Assembly (NCBI GenBank): GCA_029055565.1 | Contig: JAIDCZ010000005.1 | Span: forward strand, 1 to 64,000 | Length of the DNA stretch: 64,000 nucleotides | Source: Clostridiales bacterium | GTDB lineage: Bacteria > Bacillota > Clostridia > Christensenellales > Pumilibacteraceae | Reading direction: 5' to 3' | Part shown: positions 15,519 through 24,943 of the stretch, piece by piece | Position numbering within the stretch: the stretch's first letter is position 1 | Layout of the letters: each line of letters opens with the position of its first letter | Program-made: the position numbers and the translations under genes | Notes under the pieces: generated by a model | Databases searched by the model: none | What the model was told of the DNA's origin: nothing | The model's input: only the letters and a program-made list of their open reading frames with translations

Positions 15519-16181
15519 CTATCTGAACATAGTGGTAAGCACCGAAAAGTTTTTCAGCCGCTTTTTTACCGTTTTGTAGTTGGGCATAAGCTTTTGCACC
15601 AGCGCCCAAAACTGAGCGCTGTGGTCGTGGTACGCCGTGTGGCAAAGCTCGTGAACTATAACGTAGGTAACCAGCTCGTCGTCCAGCATTACCAGTCGCC
15701 AGTTAAGCCGAATATTGCATTTGCCGTCGCAGTTGCCCCACTGCGTGCGCGCGTTGGTCAGCGCGAATCCGGCGTAGCTCAGCCGCGTGGAAGCGGATAT
15801 TCTGTACAGCTTGTCGGCAAGCTCGGTCTGCGCGAGTTTTTTGTACAAATTGGCAATGGCACGATCGCGTTTTTCTTGCGCGTCGTACTTGACCGGCAAA
15901 TATAAAACGCTGCCGTTGATGCACGCCTTGGCCGTATTGGTCGGGACTATTGGCAAAAGCATGCCGTGGTACAGCGCCGACGTGCCGTTGGTTACCGGCG
16001 CAAGCGCGGCGGCTTTGGCGTTGTACTCGCCAATCTTTTTCGCTATCCACAACGCCTTGTCCGCCAAGAACTGTTCTATATGCGCTACGGACGTTCTGTT
16101 GGGCGCCTTTACTATTATCTTGCCGTCGGTTATGCACACGGCAAGTGTTTTTCTGCTACTGCGCTGTAATCTATAATCCAT
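15519..16181 (-). CDS. YgjP-like metallopeptidase (DUF45/SprT-like fold)
   Basis: 220 aa. The HExxH-type zinc motif is H177-E178-L-C-H181 (VIVHELCHTAYHDHS) with a probable third ligand at H187, followed by FWALVQKLMPNYK as in YgjP-like proteins. The TQWGNCDGKCNIRLNWRLVML segment is also typical. Substrate of this family is not established. It begins 10 bases after the tgt stop with a weak ribosome binding site. Confidence 0.9.
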   Translation of the reverse strand: MDYRLQRSSRKTLAVCITDGKIIVKAPNRTSVAHIEQFLADKALWIAKKIGEYNAKAAALAPVTNGTSALYHGMLLPIVPTNTAKACINGSVLYLPVKYDAQEKRDRAIANLYKKLAQTELADKLYRISASTRLSYAGFALTNARTQWGNCDGKCNIRLNWRLVMLDDELVTYVIVHELCHTAYHDHSAQFWALVQKLMPNYKTVKKRLKNFSVLTTMFR

Positions 16182-16190
16182 AATATTCCG

Positions 16191-17348
<1,158 letters not shown>

Positions 17349-17386
17349 TTACCGTTATCGTTTTACTCGTTGATTATTGTTTACGG

Positions 17387-18409
17387 TTATTGGAAGAAAC
17401 ACGCGTCGCCGAAGGAAAAGAACCTATACTTATTTTCCACAGCGGTCTTGTATATTTCCAAAGTTTTCTCCCTACCCAGCATTGCGCTGACAAGCATGAT
17501 AAGCGTAGATTCGGGCAAGTGGAAGTTGGTTATAAGTCCGTCGACAGCTTTGAACTTGTACGGCGGGTAAATGAAAATATTGGTATCGCCATGTCCCGCG
17601 TGCACCATGCCGTCGGGCGTAGAGCTCGATTCCAGCACGCGTACCGATGTCGTACCTACCGCTATCACACGCCTGCCGCTTTGCCTCGCGGCGTTAATCT
17701 TGTTTGCCGCTTCCTCCGTTACGCAGTAGTATTCGCTGTGCATTTTGTGGTTTTCTATATCGTCGGTCTTCACCGGCAAAAAGGTGCCCAAGCCGACGTG
17801 TAACAATACTTCCGCAAACTCAACGCCCTTGGCCTTTAGCTCGTTTATCAGCCGCTCGGTAAAGTGCAGTCCCGCAGTCGGCGCGGCGGACGATCCGACG
17901 TCATGGGCGTACACCGTTTGGTACCTATCTATACTTTTAAGCTGATTGTGTATATAGTGCGGCAACGGCACTTCGCCTATCTTGTTGAGTATTTGCTCGA
18001 ACACACCGTCGTAGGAGAACTTTAGCGTTCTCGCGCCCTCCTCGCCCTCGTCGACTATCTCGCCGGTCAGCTCGTCGGAAAACTTAAGCTTAACGCCCTT
18101 TTTTGCGCGCTTGGCGGGACGGCACAGCGTTTCCCATGTGTCGCGGTCTATGCGCCTATGCAGTAGGAAGGATATATTCGCGCCGGTGTCCTCTTTTATG
18201 CCGGTCACGCGTGCGGGCAATACCTTGGTGTTGTTTATTACGAGCAAATCGTCAGGGCGTAGCAGCTCTGGCAAATCAAAAAAATGCCGATGCGTTACCG
18301 TATCGGAATTTTTGTCGTATACCAAAAGCCTTGAACTGTCGCGCGGCTCGATTGGAGTTTGCGCAATCAATTCCTTTGGCAAATCGTAGTAGAAATCGCT
18401 TTTATTCAT
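17387..18409 (-). CDS. queA: S-adenosylmethionine:tRNA ribosyltransferase-isomerase
   Basis: Converts preQ1-tRNA to epoxyqueuosine using the ribosyl group of SAM. 340 aa, full length. Family features: [27 protein letters not shown] at the start, [22 protein letters not shown]-like [38 protein letters not shown] and [20 protein letters not shown] near the end. Its ATG overlaps the ruvB stop by 8 bases (ATGAATAA), so translation is coupled. Confidence 0.97.
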   Translation of the reverse strand: MNKSDFYYDLPKELIAQTPIEPRDSSRLLVYDKNSDTVTHRHFFDLPELLRPDDLLVINNTKVLPARVTGIKEDTGANISFLLHRRIDRDTWETLCRPAKRAKKGVKLKFSDELTGEIVDEGEEGARTLKFSYDGVFEQILNKIGEVPLPHYIHNQLKSIDRYQTVYAHDVGSSAAPTAGLHFTERLINELKAKGVEFAEVLLHVGLGTFLPVKTDDIENHKMHSEYYCVTEEAANKINAARQSGRRVIAVGTTSVRVLESSSTPDGMVHAGHGDTNIFIYPPYKFKAVDGLITNFHLPESTLIMLVSAMLGREKTLEIYKTAVENKYRFFSFGDACFFQ

Positions 18410-19448
18410 TGCCGCCTACCGTGTCTAAAAATGAAAGCTGTGTAACCGCCTTGGAGGACGGCTTTACGCCTAAGTGATTAAACGCCGCCTTTAACGCTAT
18501 CCGTCCGCGCGGCGTGCGCGCAATAAAGCCGAGCTGAATGAGGTACGGCTCTATTACGTCCTCTATCGTGCCCGCGTCCTCGTTGATTGCCGCGGCAAGC
18601 GTATCGAGCCCCGTCGGCCCGCCGTCAAACTTTTCCACCAATGCGGAAAGCAGTTTTTTGTCGTTGTAGTCAAGCCCGAGCGGGTCGATTTCCATATCGT
18701 TAAGCGCCTTTACGGTAATGGGCAAAGTTATATTGCCGTCGCCTATCACTTGCGCAAAGTCGCGCACGCGCTTTAGAAGTCTGTTGGCAATACGCGGCGT
18801 GCCGCGCGAACGCGAGGCAAGCTCCGCCGCCGCGTCGTCCGCTATGGATATTTTAAGCAGCCGTGCCGAACGCTTGATTATGCGCACCAAGTCGAGCGAG
18901 GAATACGGCTCTAATCTACAAATAACGCCGAATCTATCGCGCAACGGACCGGTGAGCATACCCGCACGAGTAGTCGCGCCGATTAGCGTAAACTTGTTTA
19001 GGTTAAGTCTAATCGAAGTTGCGCCCGCACCCTTGCCGGTGGATATATCCAGAACGAAGTCCTCCATTGCGGGATACAGCACTTCCTCGATGGAATGGTT
19101 AAGTCTGTGAATTTCGTCGAGGAACAGCACGTCGCGCTCTTGCAGATTGGTCAGCATGGAAGCAAGGTTGGCGGCACGTTCGATACCGGGACCGCTCGTC
19201 ACCTTGATTTCCACACCCAATTCCGAAGCGATAATATGCGCAAGCGTGGTCTTTCCAAGCCCCGGCGGGCCGTACAACAAAACGTGGTCTAGCGCCTCTC
19301 CGCGCGCCTTGCTGGCTGCAACGTAAACCTTTAGGTTGGCCTTAACCTTGTCCTGCCCTATATATTCGTCAAACGTAGTCGGGCGGAGCGAAATATCTCC
19401 GTCATCGGTGACTAATTCTTTATTTGTAATAAACCTATTGTTTTCCAT
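18402..19448 (-). CDS. ruvB: Holliday junction branch-migration ATPase RuvB
   Basis: 348 aa, full length. Walker A GPPGLGKT (60-67), Walker B FLDEIHRL, sensor [18 protein letters not shown] with the arginine finger, and a C-terminal winged helix ending [21 protein letters not shown]. Drives branch migration with RuvA. Start is the ATG at 19448; no strong Shine-Dalgarno is visible. The usual close ruvA-ruvB junction is interrupted here by a 134-bp palindromic element. Confidence 0.97.
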   Translation of the reverse strand: MENNRFITNKELVTDDGDISLRPTTFDEYIGQDKVKANLKVYVAASKARGEALDHVLLYGPPGLGKTTLAHIIASELGVEIKVTSGPGIERAANLASMLTNLQERDVLFLDEIHRLNHSIEEVLYPAMEDFVLDISTGKGAGATSIRLNLNKFTLIGATTRAGMLTGPLRDRFGVICRLEPYSSLDLVRIIKRSARLLKISIADDAAAELASRSRGTPRIANRLLKRVRDFAQVIGDGNITLPITVKALNDMEIDPLGLDYNDKKLLSALVEKFDGGPTGLDTLAAAINEDAGTIEDVIEPYLIQLGFIARTPRGRIALKAAFNHLGVKPSSKAVTQLSFLDTVGGNE

Positions 19449-19479
19449 GGTTATGAGTATTACCCAATTATTATCAAGC

Positions 19480-19613
19480 AATTTTGGGGGCTCAGTCGCG
19501 CGTCAGACGGGCAACAGTTGGCGAGGTGGCGACGGGAGCGTAGACCCATCTACGTGACCAAGGCGCCGAGACAAACGTAGCCCGTATCACGCGATGAATG
19601 TGCTTCCAAAATT
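19480..19613. repeat. Stop-abutting palindromic element, family A copy 1
   Basis: A 134-bp imperfect hairpin between ruvA and ruvB. Outer arms AATTTTGGGGGC / GCTTCCAAAATT pair (two G-T); inner arms CGCG/CGCG, ACGGGC (19507-19512)/GCCCGT (19580-19585); tip CGTAG/CTACG. The outer arm includes two bases of the ruvA stop. The core is shared with 45988-46117, whose outer arms differ completely but also pair. Confidence 0.8.
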
Positions 19614-20184
19614 ATGAATTACTCAACACTGCACGTATTATGTCCTCGGTGGACATATCGGGCTTTGCAAACTTTTTGACCGCGGCTTCCGCTTCCTTGC
19701 GCTCGTAGCCCAAGCCTATAAGCGCAAGCACAGACTTTTCGTCGGGCAGTTGCTTATCCGCAACTACGACGTCTACGCCCTCAGCGGGCGCAACCTTGCC
19801 CTTTAGCTCCAGCACTATGCGCTCGGCAGTCTTTTTGCCCACTCCCTTGATTGTGGAAAGCGCCGCGGCGTTGCCCGATGCTATAGCCGTGGTAAGTCTA
19901 TCCGGCGCCATACCGCTAAGCACGGCTACGGCCAGCTTTGGGCCTACGCCAGACACGCCTATAAGCAGTAAAAACAATTCGCGCTCGGGCGTTCCCGAAA
20001 AACCGAACAACTCCAACGCGTCGTCGCGCACGGCAAGATACACCGGCATTTTAACCTCTTGCTTGCGGCTCGCTTCGGCACAAGCAAAAGCGGACGCCGT
20101 GAGCGCAAAGCCCATGCCGCCGCAATCTACTACTACCTTATTTTCACTTACCGCGGCAACCTTGCCCGATATATAGTCGAACAT
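19612..20184 (-). CDS. ruvA: Holliday junction DNA helicase subunit RuvA
   Basis: 190 aa. Domain I starts MFDYISGKVAAVSENKVVVD; domain II has helix-hairpin-helix motifs LLIGVSGVGPKLAVAVLSG and LSTIKGVGKKTAERIVLELKGK; domain III (about 145-190) is LIGLGYERKEAEAAVKK, which contacts RuvB. Start is the ATG at 20184 with AAGGG upstream; a longer open frame would cross a palindromic element. Both flanks carry such elements (19480-19613 and 20234-20392). Confidence 0.97.
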   Translation of the reverse strand: MFDYISGKVAAVSENKVVVDCGGMGFALTASAFACAEASRKQEVKMPVYLAVRDDALELFGFSGTPERELFLLLIGVSGVGPKLAVAVLSGMAPDRLTTAIASGNAAALSTIKGVGKKTAERIVLELKGKVAPAEGVDVVVADKQLPDEKSVLALIGLGYERKEAEAAVKKFAKPDMSTEDIIRAVLSNS

Positions 20185-20233
20185 TATTTTACCCTTTCGT
20201 GTTAAGCTTTCTATGCTTGATTGTATAGGCATT

Positions 20234-20392
20234 GACACTCGGCATAAGTGACGCGTGCAATATTGCGTAGGCAATTTTCGTGATAAGAAGGCGGCGTTGC
20301 CGAAGTCGTAGCAGCGCTACGTCAAGGTGACGCCAACGCACTTAGCGCGGAAATTGACAGCAAGATTGCCGCACGAACTTGTGCTGAGTGTC
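20234..20392. repeat. Stop-abutting palindromic element, family B copy 1
   Basis: A 159-bp imperfect hairpin between recA and ruvA. Outer arms GACACTCGGCATAAGT (20234-20249) and ACTTGTGCTGAGTGTC (20377-20392) pair at all 16 positions with two wobbles. Inner arms CAATTT/AAATTG and tip CGTAGCAGCGCTACG. The 3' arm ends exactly next to the recA stop codon. The second copy (24785-24943) has the same length. Confidence 0.82.
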
Positions 20393-21469
20393 TTATTCGC
20401 CGTCGCCTTCGTCGGAGCTTTCCTCAAACGGCAGACCGCCCTTTTGCGCAATCATTTCGCGTATTTTGGCGTCCAGCTCCTCCAACAGCTCGGGGCGGGA
20501 AAGAATAATCTGCTTGACGGTTTCTCTGCCTTGGCCGAGCCGCTCGTCGTTGTACGAGAACCACGAACCGCTTTTTACGATAAGGCCTTGATCGATAGCC
20601 ATATCCAAAATACAGCCTTCGTTGGAAATGCCCTTGCCGAATATGAGGTCGAACTCCGCAGTCTTGAACGGAGGCGCAAGCTTGTTCTTTACGATCTTTA
20701 CCTTGGTACGGTTGCCTATAACGTTGGCGCCGTCCTTAAGCGCTTCGCCCTTGCGCACGTCCAGTCTGACGCTGGCGTAGAACTTCAACGCCTTGCCGCC
20801 GGGGGTTACTTCGGGATTGCCGTACATAACGCCGATCTTTTCGCGCAACTGGTTGATAAATATAATGCAAGTCTTGGTCTTGTTGCAAACGCCCGCTATC
20901 TTGCGCAGAGCTTGCGACATTAACCGCGCTTGCAAGCCGACGTGGCTTTCGCCTATCTCGCCGTTTATTTCCGCTTGCGGCGTGAGCGCGGCAACCGAGT
21001 CTATTACCACTACGTCCATAGCGCTACTGCGCACCAAGGCTTCCGCTATGTCCAACGCTTGCTCGCCGTTATCCGGCTGGCAAATGTAAAGGCGGGACAA
21101 GTCAATGCCCAAGTGCTGAGCGTATACCGGATCGAGCGCGTGCTCCGCGTCGATAAACGCAACCATGCCGCCGGTCTTTTGCGTTTCCGCAATAACGTGC
21201 AACGCGAGCGTGGTTTTACCGCTCGATTCGGGGCCGTACACCTCCACTATTCTGCCGCGCGGCAAACCGCCTATTCCGAGCGCAAGATCGAGCGCAAGAC
21301 AGCCGGTGGGAATGGCGTCCACTTGCGTAGCAACCGAATCGGTCATGCGCATGATGGAGCCTTTGCCGTACGTCTTTTCGATCTGGGCAATGGTCTCCGC
21401 CAAAGCCTTCTCTTTTTCGGACTGCGTCATGTCGGTGTTGTAAACCTTGAATTTTTCCTTCTTATCCAT
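20393..21469 (-). CDS. recA: Recombinase RecA
   Basis: 358 aa, full length. Walker A GPESSGKT (79-86), [10 protein letters not shown], Walker [14 protein letters not shown]1/L2 region ...[16 protein letters not shown] and [26 protein letters not shown], acidic C-terminal tail. Forms the filament for strand exchange and SOS signalling. ATG at 21469 has AGAGG upstream; it lies 24 bases after cinA, so it is probably transcribed with rimO-pgsA-cinA. No SOS box was recognised in that short gap. Confidence 0.98.
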   Translation of the reverse strand: MDKKEKFKVYNTDMTQSEKEKALAETIAQIEKTYGKGSIMRMTDSVATQVDAIPTGCLALDLALGIGGLPRGRIVEVYGPESSGKTTLALHVIAETQKTGGMVAFIDAEHALDPVYAQHLGIDLSRLYICQPDNGEQALDIAEALVRSSAMDVVVIDSVAALTPQAEINGEIGESHVGLQARLMSQALRKIAGVCNKTKTCIIFINQLREKIGVMYGNPEVTPGGKALKFYASVRLDVRKGEALKDGANVIGNRTKVKIVKNKLAPPFKTAEFDLIFGKGISNEGCILDMAIDQGLIVKSGSWFSYNDERLGQGRETVKQIILSRPELLEELDAKIREMIAQKGGLPFEESSDEGDGE

Positions 21470-21493
21470 AATATACCTCTCGGTGATTTTTTG

Positions 21494-22786
21494 CTAATTG
21501 TCGTTGCCGTCGTTTGGCGAAACTATAGTCGGCGCAAACGGCGCAATGGGCGTAGTGTGTTGTGGTGCTTGTTGCACCGGTTGCTTGGGCGCATACTGAA
21601 CGGCTTGCGGCTGTTGCATAGGCTGTGCGTATTGCACCGGCTGTTGCATAGGTTGCTGTTGCGGTATAGGCTGCTGCACCGGCTGTTGCATAGGTTGTAT
21701 CGGTTGTTGAGCTTGTGCCGCCGCCATTGCCTCGCGTTGCTTCTTTTGGCGTTTGTAGCTGATTAGGCTTTCGTACAGCAAGAACATTGCGTTTTTTACG
21801 CCGCTTTTTATGTTGTAGTCGCGGTCGCCGTTAAAGGTGTATTTAATTACGGCTATGCTCTTTTGCGACGTTATGCCGAGCGCGACGTAACAAAGGCCGA
21901 GCGTGCCGCTCTGCACGGACGGACCGGCGTTGCCGGTGGTTGCTATGGCAATGTCGCAGTCCCCACTGGACATAAGGCCGAGCGCCATATTGTACGCGGT
22001 ATCGCCGCTGACTACGCCCTTGGCCGCAATGGTTTCAAACGGAACGCCGAGCCGCTTGTTTTTGGACGCTACGGAATACGTAACTACGTCCTCCATCAAA
22101 TACTCGCTTGCGCCGGCTACGGACGTGAACGCCGCACCCAGCGCACCGCCGGTAAACGATTCGGCTATCTTGATTTTAAGCCCCTCTGCGCGGAGTATTT
22201 GCGCCACGCGCTCGTTGATAGTAATATCCTCGTAGGCATAGGTACAGCCGCGAAGTAGCTCCACCAGTCTGTCGGAAATGTCGTTCATATCCTCTTTGGC
22301 TATTCCGGTAGAAACGCGCGCGTGCACCTCGCATTCCAAAAAGTCGTCAAAGAACCCGAACTGGACCTTGCTCTTTTTGGTCATATATTCCTTGAGCAAG
22401 GCTTTAAGCTCGTCTTGCGATTTGCCGTAGGTCTTAAACACCATTACGGCGTAGCGCTTTTTAATCTTTTTGTTGAGTAGCGGAATAAACTTTTCGGTCA
22501 AAAATTTGGAGTCAACCTTGGCGGCGACGCTGTGAAGCTTGCCGTCCAGCTCAAAGTGATCGGGACGGTGCGCCAGCGTGTCCTTGTACGCGTCGTAAAA
22601 CGCATCCACGTTGCCGTCTATTACTATAGCGTCGCACGCGGCCCGGAGCATATTTACGGCGCCGTCAATCTCGCCCACCTCGGCGGTTACAAACAAGTCC
22701 GCACTGTGGCAGTTGTCAAACAACGCCATCTTGGCAGTGCGCGGATCGACGGTTTGGTATTCTACCGATAAAAAGCCTACCTTCAT
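21494..22786 (-). CDS. cinA: CinA-like protein with Gln/Pro-rich tail
   Basis: 430 aa. Residues about 195-345 are the CinA C-terminal (nicotinamide-nucleotide amidase) domain: IKIAESFTGGALGAAFTSVAG, VVTYSVASKNKRLGV, GVVSGDTAYNMALG, TGNAGPSVQSGTLGLCYVAL. The N-terminal half only loosely resembles the usual molybdopterin-binding-like domain. Residues 352-430 are a Gln/Pro/Met-rich low-complexity tail, which ordinary CinA lacks. The position between pgsA and recA is the standard Firmicutes place for cinA. Its ATG directly follows the pgsA stop. Amidase activity is likely but not certain. Confidence 0.85.
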   Translation of the reverse strand: MKVGFLSVEYQTVDPRTAKMALFDNCHSADLFVTAEVGEIDGAVNMLRAACDAIVIDGNVDAFYDAYKDTLAHRPDHFELDGKLHSVAAKVDSKFLTEKFIPLLNKKIKKRYAVMVFKTYGKSQDELKALLKEYMTKKSKVQFGFFDDFLECEVHARVSTGIAKEDMNDISDRLVELLRGCTYAYEDITINERVAQILRAEGLKIKIAESFTGGALGAAFTSVAGASEYLMEDVVTYSVASKNKRLGVPFETIAAKGVVSGDTAYNMALGLMSSGDCDIAIATTGNAGPSVQSGTLGLCYVALGITSQKSIAVIKYTFNGDRDYNIKSGVKNAMFLLYESLISYKRQKKQREAMAAAQAQQPIQPMQQPVQQPIPQQQPMQQPVQYAQPMQQPQAVQYAPKQPVQQAPQHTTPIAPFAPTIVSPNDGNDN

Positions 22787-23404
22787 TTAGTCCTCCAAAA
22801 CTTGTCTGTTCCTAACGATATAATGCACGCCGGAAACGACGGTGAGAATAGTGGCAAGCACCAAAAGAATCAAGCCGCCGTAAAAGAACACTATGCCGGC
22901 AAGTTGGTTCCATACCACGAAGTCCGCAACCGGCAAAAGCGCAAACAGCGCCATCATTTGCACGACGGTCTTTATCTTGCCGAACATATCCGCGGCAAGC
23001 ACTACCTTTTTGTCTGCGGCTACCGTGCGGAACACGCTTATCATAAGCTCGCGCGACAGTATAAGCATAGTGCAAATTGCTATAACTATTTTGTGCGCGC
23101 TCGACGGTTCGGCGTACAAATGCCCGCCGTACGCGGCCAACACGGGATCGGCAACGCAAATAGCTACGAGCGAGCACGCTATTATCATTTTGTCTGCTAT
23201 CGGGTCGATAAACTTGCCGAAGTTGGAAACGAGATTGTTTTTGCGCGCAAGGTAGCCGTCAAAAAAGTCGGTTAGGCATGCAAAAAAGTACACCAGCGCG
23301 GCGGCAAGCCTATGCCCTTCGAACTCGACGAAAAACAATACTATCAAAATTGGTATCATTAGCATTCTAATGACGGTTAAAATATTGGGTACGTTCTTTT
23401 TCAT
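22787..23404 (-). CDS. pgsA: CDP-diacylglycerol-glycerol-3-phosphate 3-phosphatidyltransferase
   Basis: Makes phosphatidylglycerophosphate, the first step to phosphatidylglycerol and cardiolipin. 205 aa with several membrane helices. The CDP-alcohol phosphotransferase motif is complete: D50-G51, A54-R55, G63, D67, D71 (FDGYLARKN...GKFIDPIADK). The ATG shares one base with the rimO stop (TAATG). Order rimO-pgsA-cinA-recA supports the call. Confidence 0.95.
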   Translation of the reverse strand: MKKNVPNILTVIRMLMIPILIVLFFVEFEGHRLAAALVYFFACLTDFFDGYLARKNNLVSNFGKFIDPIADKMIIACSLVAICVADPVLAAYGGHLYAEPSSAHKIVIAICTMLILSRELMISVFRTVAADKKVVLAADMFGKIKTVVQMMALFALLPVADFVVWNQLAGIVFFYGGLILLVLATILTVVSGVHYIVRNRQVLED

Positions 23405-24747
23405 TATTCTTCTCCAATCACTTTTCCGTATAAGTCGTAATTAGTGCTTTTGGTAATCAGTACGTCGTAATAACTGCCTACCTCCAAGCCATTGCCTTGT
23501 ATGTACACTACTCCGTCCACGTCGGGCGTTTGGAATTCCGCGCGACCGACGAAACGGTTTTTATCAAAGTCCACGTCCTCGTAAATGACGCGCAAGGTTT
23601 TGCCTACTTGCGCCGCGTTGAACTGCTTAGTAACGGCCGCGCACGCTCGACCCAAAACGCTTACGCGCTTAACCTTGTCCGACTTTTTAACTTGATCGGG
23701 TAGTCGTGCCGACGGCGTGTCGTCCTCCTTGGAATAAGCAAATACTCCGGCATACTCGGGCTTGACCGTTTGCACGAACTCGCACAGCTCGTCAAACTCC
23801 TTTTGCGTTTCGCCGGGGAACCCGACCATAAGCGTGGTTCGCACCACTATGCCGTGCGCGTGCAGTTTGTTAATCAACGTTTCCAGCGCTTGACGGCTCG
23901 TCTTTCTGTTCATCAGCTTAAGTATCTTGTCCGAGCAGTGCTGAATGGGAATATCTATGTACTTGGCTATCTTGGTCGAGCCGGAAATTTTTTCTATCAG
24001 CTCGTCGGTTATGCGTTCGGGATAGCAGTACAAAAGTCTAATCGTTACCGGCAGTTTTTCCAGCTCGTCAAGCAACTGCATAAGCGACGAACCCAAATCC
24101 TCGCCGTACCGCGACACGTCTTGCGCAACGAGTATAAGCTCATTAACGCCGTCGTCGGCAAGCTTTTTCGCCTCCGCGCAAACGTCTGCGAGCGGGCGCG
24201 ACTTGTACTTACCGCGTATGGACGGAATAGTACAAAATGTGCATTTGTTGTTACAGCCCTCCGCAATCTTTAGGTACGCTACATGCGGATAAGTGGTAAG
24301 CATACGCCCACAGTTTTCAGCATCGTAAAACGCGGTATCGGTCGATTCCTCATTTTCGGCAGTATGCGCTTGCTCTGCCTCGCCCGATTGCTCGGTGCCG
24401 AACAGACCGTTTACTATATCCACTATATTATCGTACTCGAAGGTACCCAAAAACGCGTCGACCTCGGGCAGTTCCGCAACCAGCTCGGCGCGGTACTTTT
24501 GCGGCATACAGCCGGTAACCACCAGCTTTTTGCACTTGCCGCTCTTTTTAAGCTCGGCGTAAGTGAGAATTGTGTCTATACTCTCCTCGCGCGCACTTTC
24601 AATAAACGCGCAAGTATTGACTATAATAACGTCGGCGTCCGCAACGTCGCTCACGGCAAAGCCGCCGCGCACGAGCCGGTACAGCATATGTTCGGTATCT
24701 ATTCTGTTTTTGTCACAACCGAGTGAAATAACCGCGACGTTTTGCAT
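23404..24747 (-). CDS. rimO: Ribosomal protein S12 methylthiotransferase RimO
   Basis: Radical SAM enzyme that methylthiolates an Asp of S12. 447 aa. N-terminal cluster cysteines C11, C46, C80 (SLGCDKN, NTCAFIESAREES, TGCMPQ); radical SAM motif C165-xxx-C169-xx-C172 (EGCNNKCTFCTIPSIRG); C-terminal TRAM domain (from about 380). A Glu/Thr-rich insertion of about 25 residues (about 118-145) precedes the radical SAM domain. GGAG ribosome binding site. SLGCDKN and C-terminal features favour RimO over MiaB. Confidence 0.95.
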   Translation of the reverse strand: MQNVAVISLGCDKNRIDTEHMLYRLVRGGFAVSDVADADVIIVNTCAFIESAREESIDTILTYAELKKSGKCKKLVVTGCMPQKYRAELVAELPEVDAFLGTFEYDNIVDIVNGLFGTEQSGEAEQAHTAENEESTDTAFYDAENCGRMLTTYPHVAYLKIAEGCNNKCTFCTIPSIRGKYKSRPLADVCAEAKKLADDGVNELILVAQDVSRYGEDLGSSLMQLLDELEKLPVTIRLLYCYPERITDELIEKISGSTKIAKYIDIPIQHCSDKILKLMNRKTSRQALETLINKLHAHGIVVRTTLMVGFPGETQKEFDELCEFVQTVKPEYAGVFAYSKEDDTPSARLPDQVKKSDKVKRVSVLGRACAAVTKQFNAAQVGKTLRVIYEDVDFDKNRFVGRAEFQTPDVDGVVYIQGNGLEVGSYYDVLITKSTNYDLYGKVIGEE

Positions 24748-24784
24748 TTGTTCTCCAACTATAATGTTTGCTGTAGTAAATTAC

Positions 24785-24943
24785 GATGTGATGAATAAGT
24801 GACGCGAGCGAGATTGCGTAGGCGATTTGCGAGATAAGCAGGCGGCGTTATCGAAGTCGTAGCAGCGCTACGTCGAGGTAACGACAACGAACTTAGCGCG
24901 TAAATCGACAGCAAGATCGCCGCACGAACTTAGTCAACACATC
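24785..24943. repeat. Stop-abutting palindromic element, family B copy 2
   Basis: A 159-bp imperfect hairpin between ftsK and rimO. Outer arms GATGTGATGAATAAGT (24785-24800) and ACTTAGTCAACACATC (24928-24943) pair at 14 of 16; the arm contains two bases of the ftsK stop. Inner CGATTT/AAATCG replaces CAATTT/AAATTG of copy 1, a compensatory change; the tip CGTAGCAGCGCTACG is identical. Confidence 0.82.
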
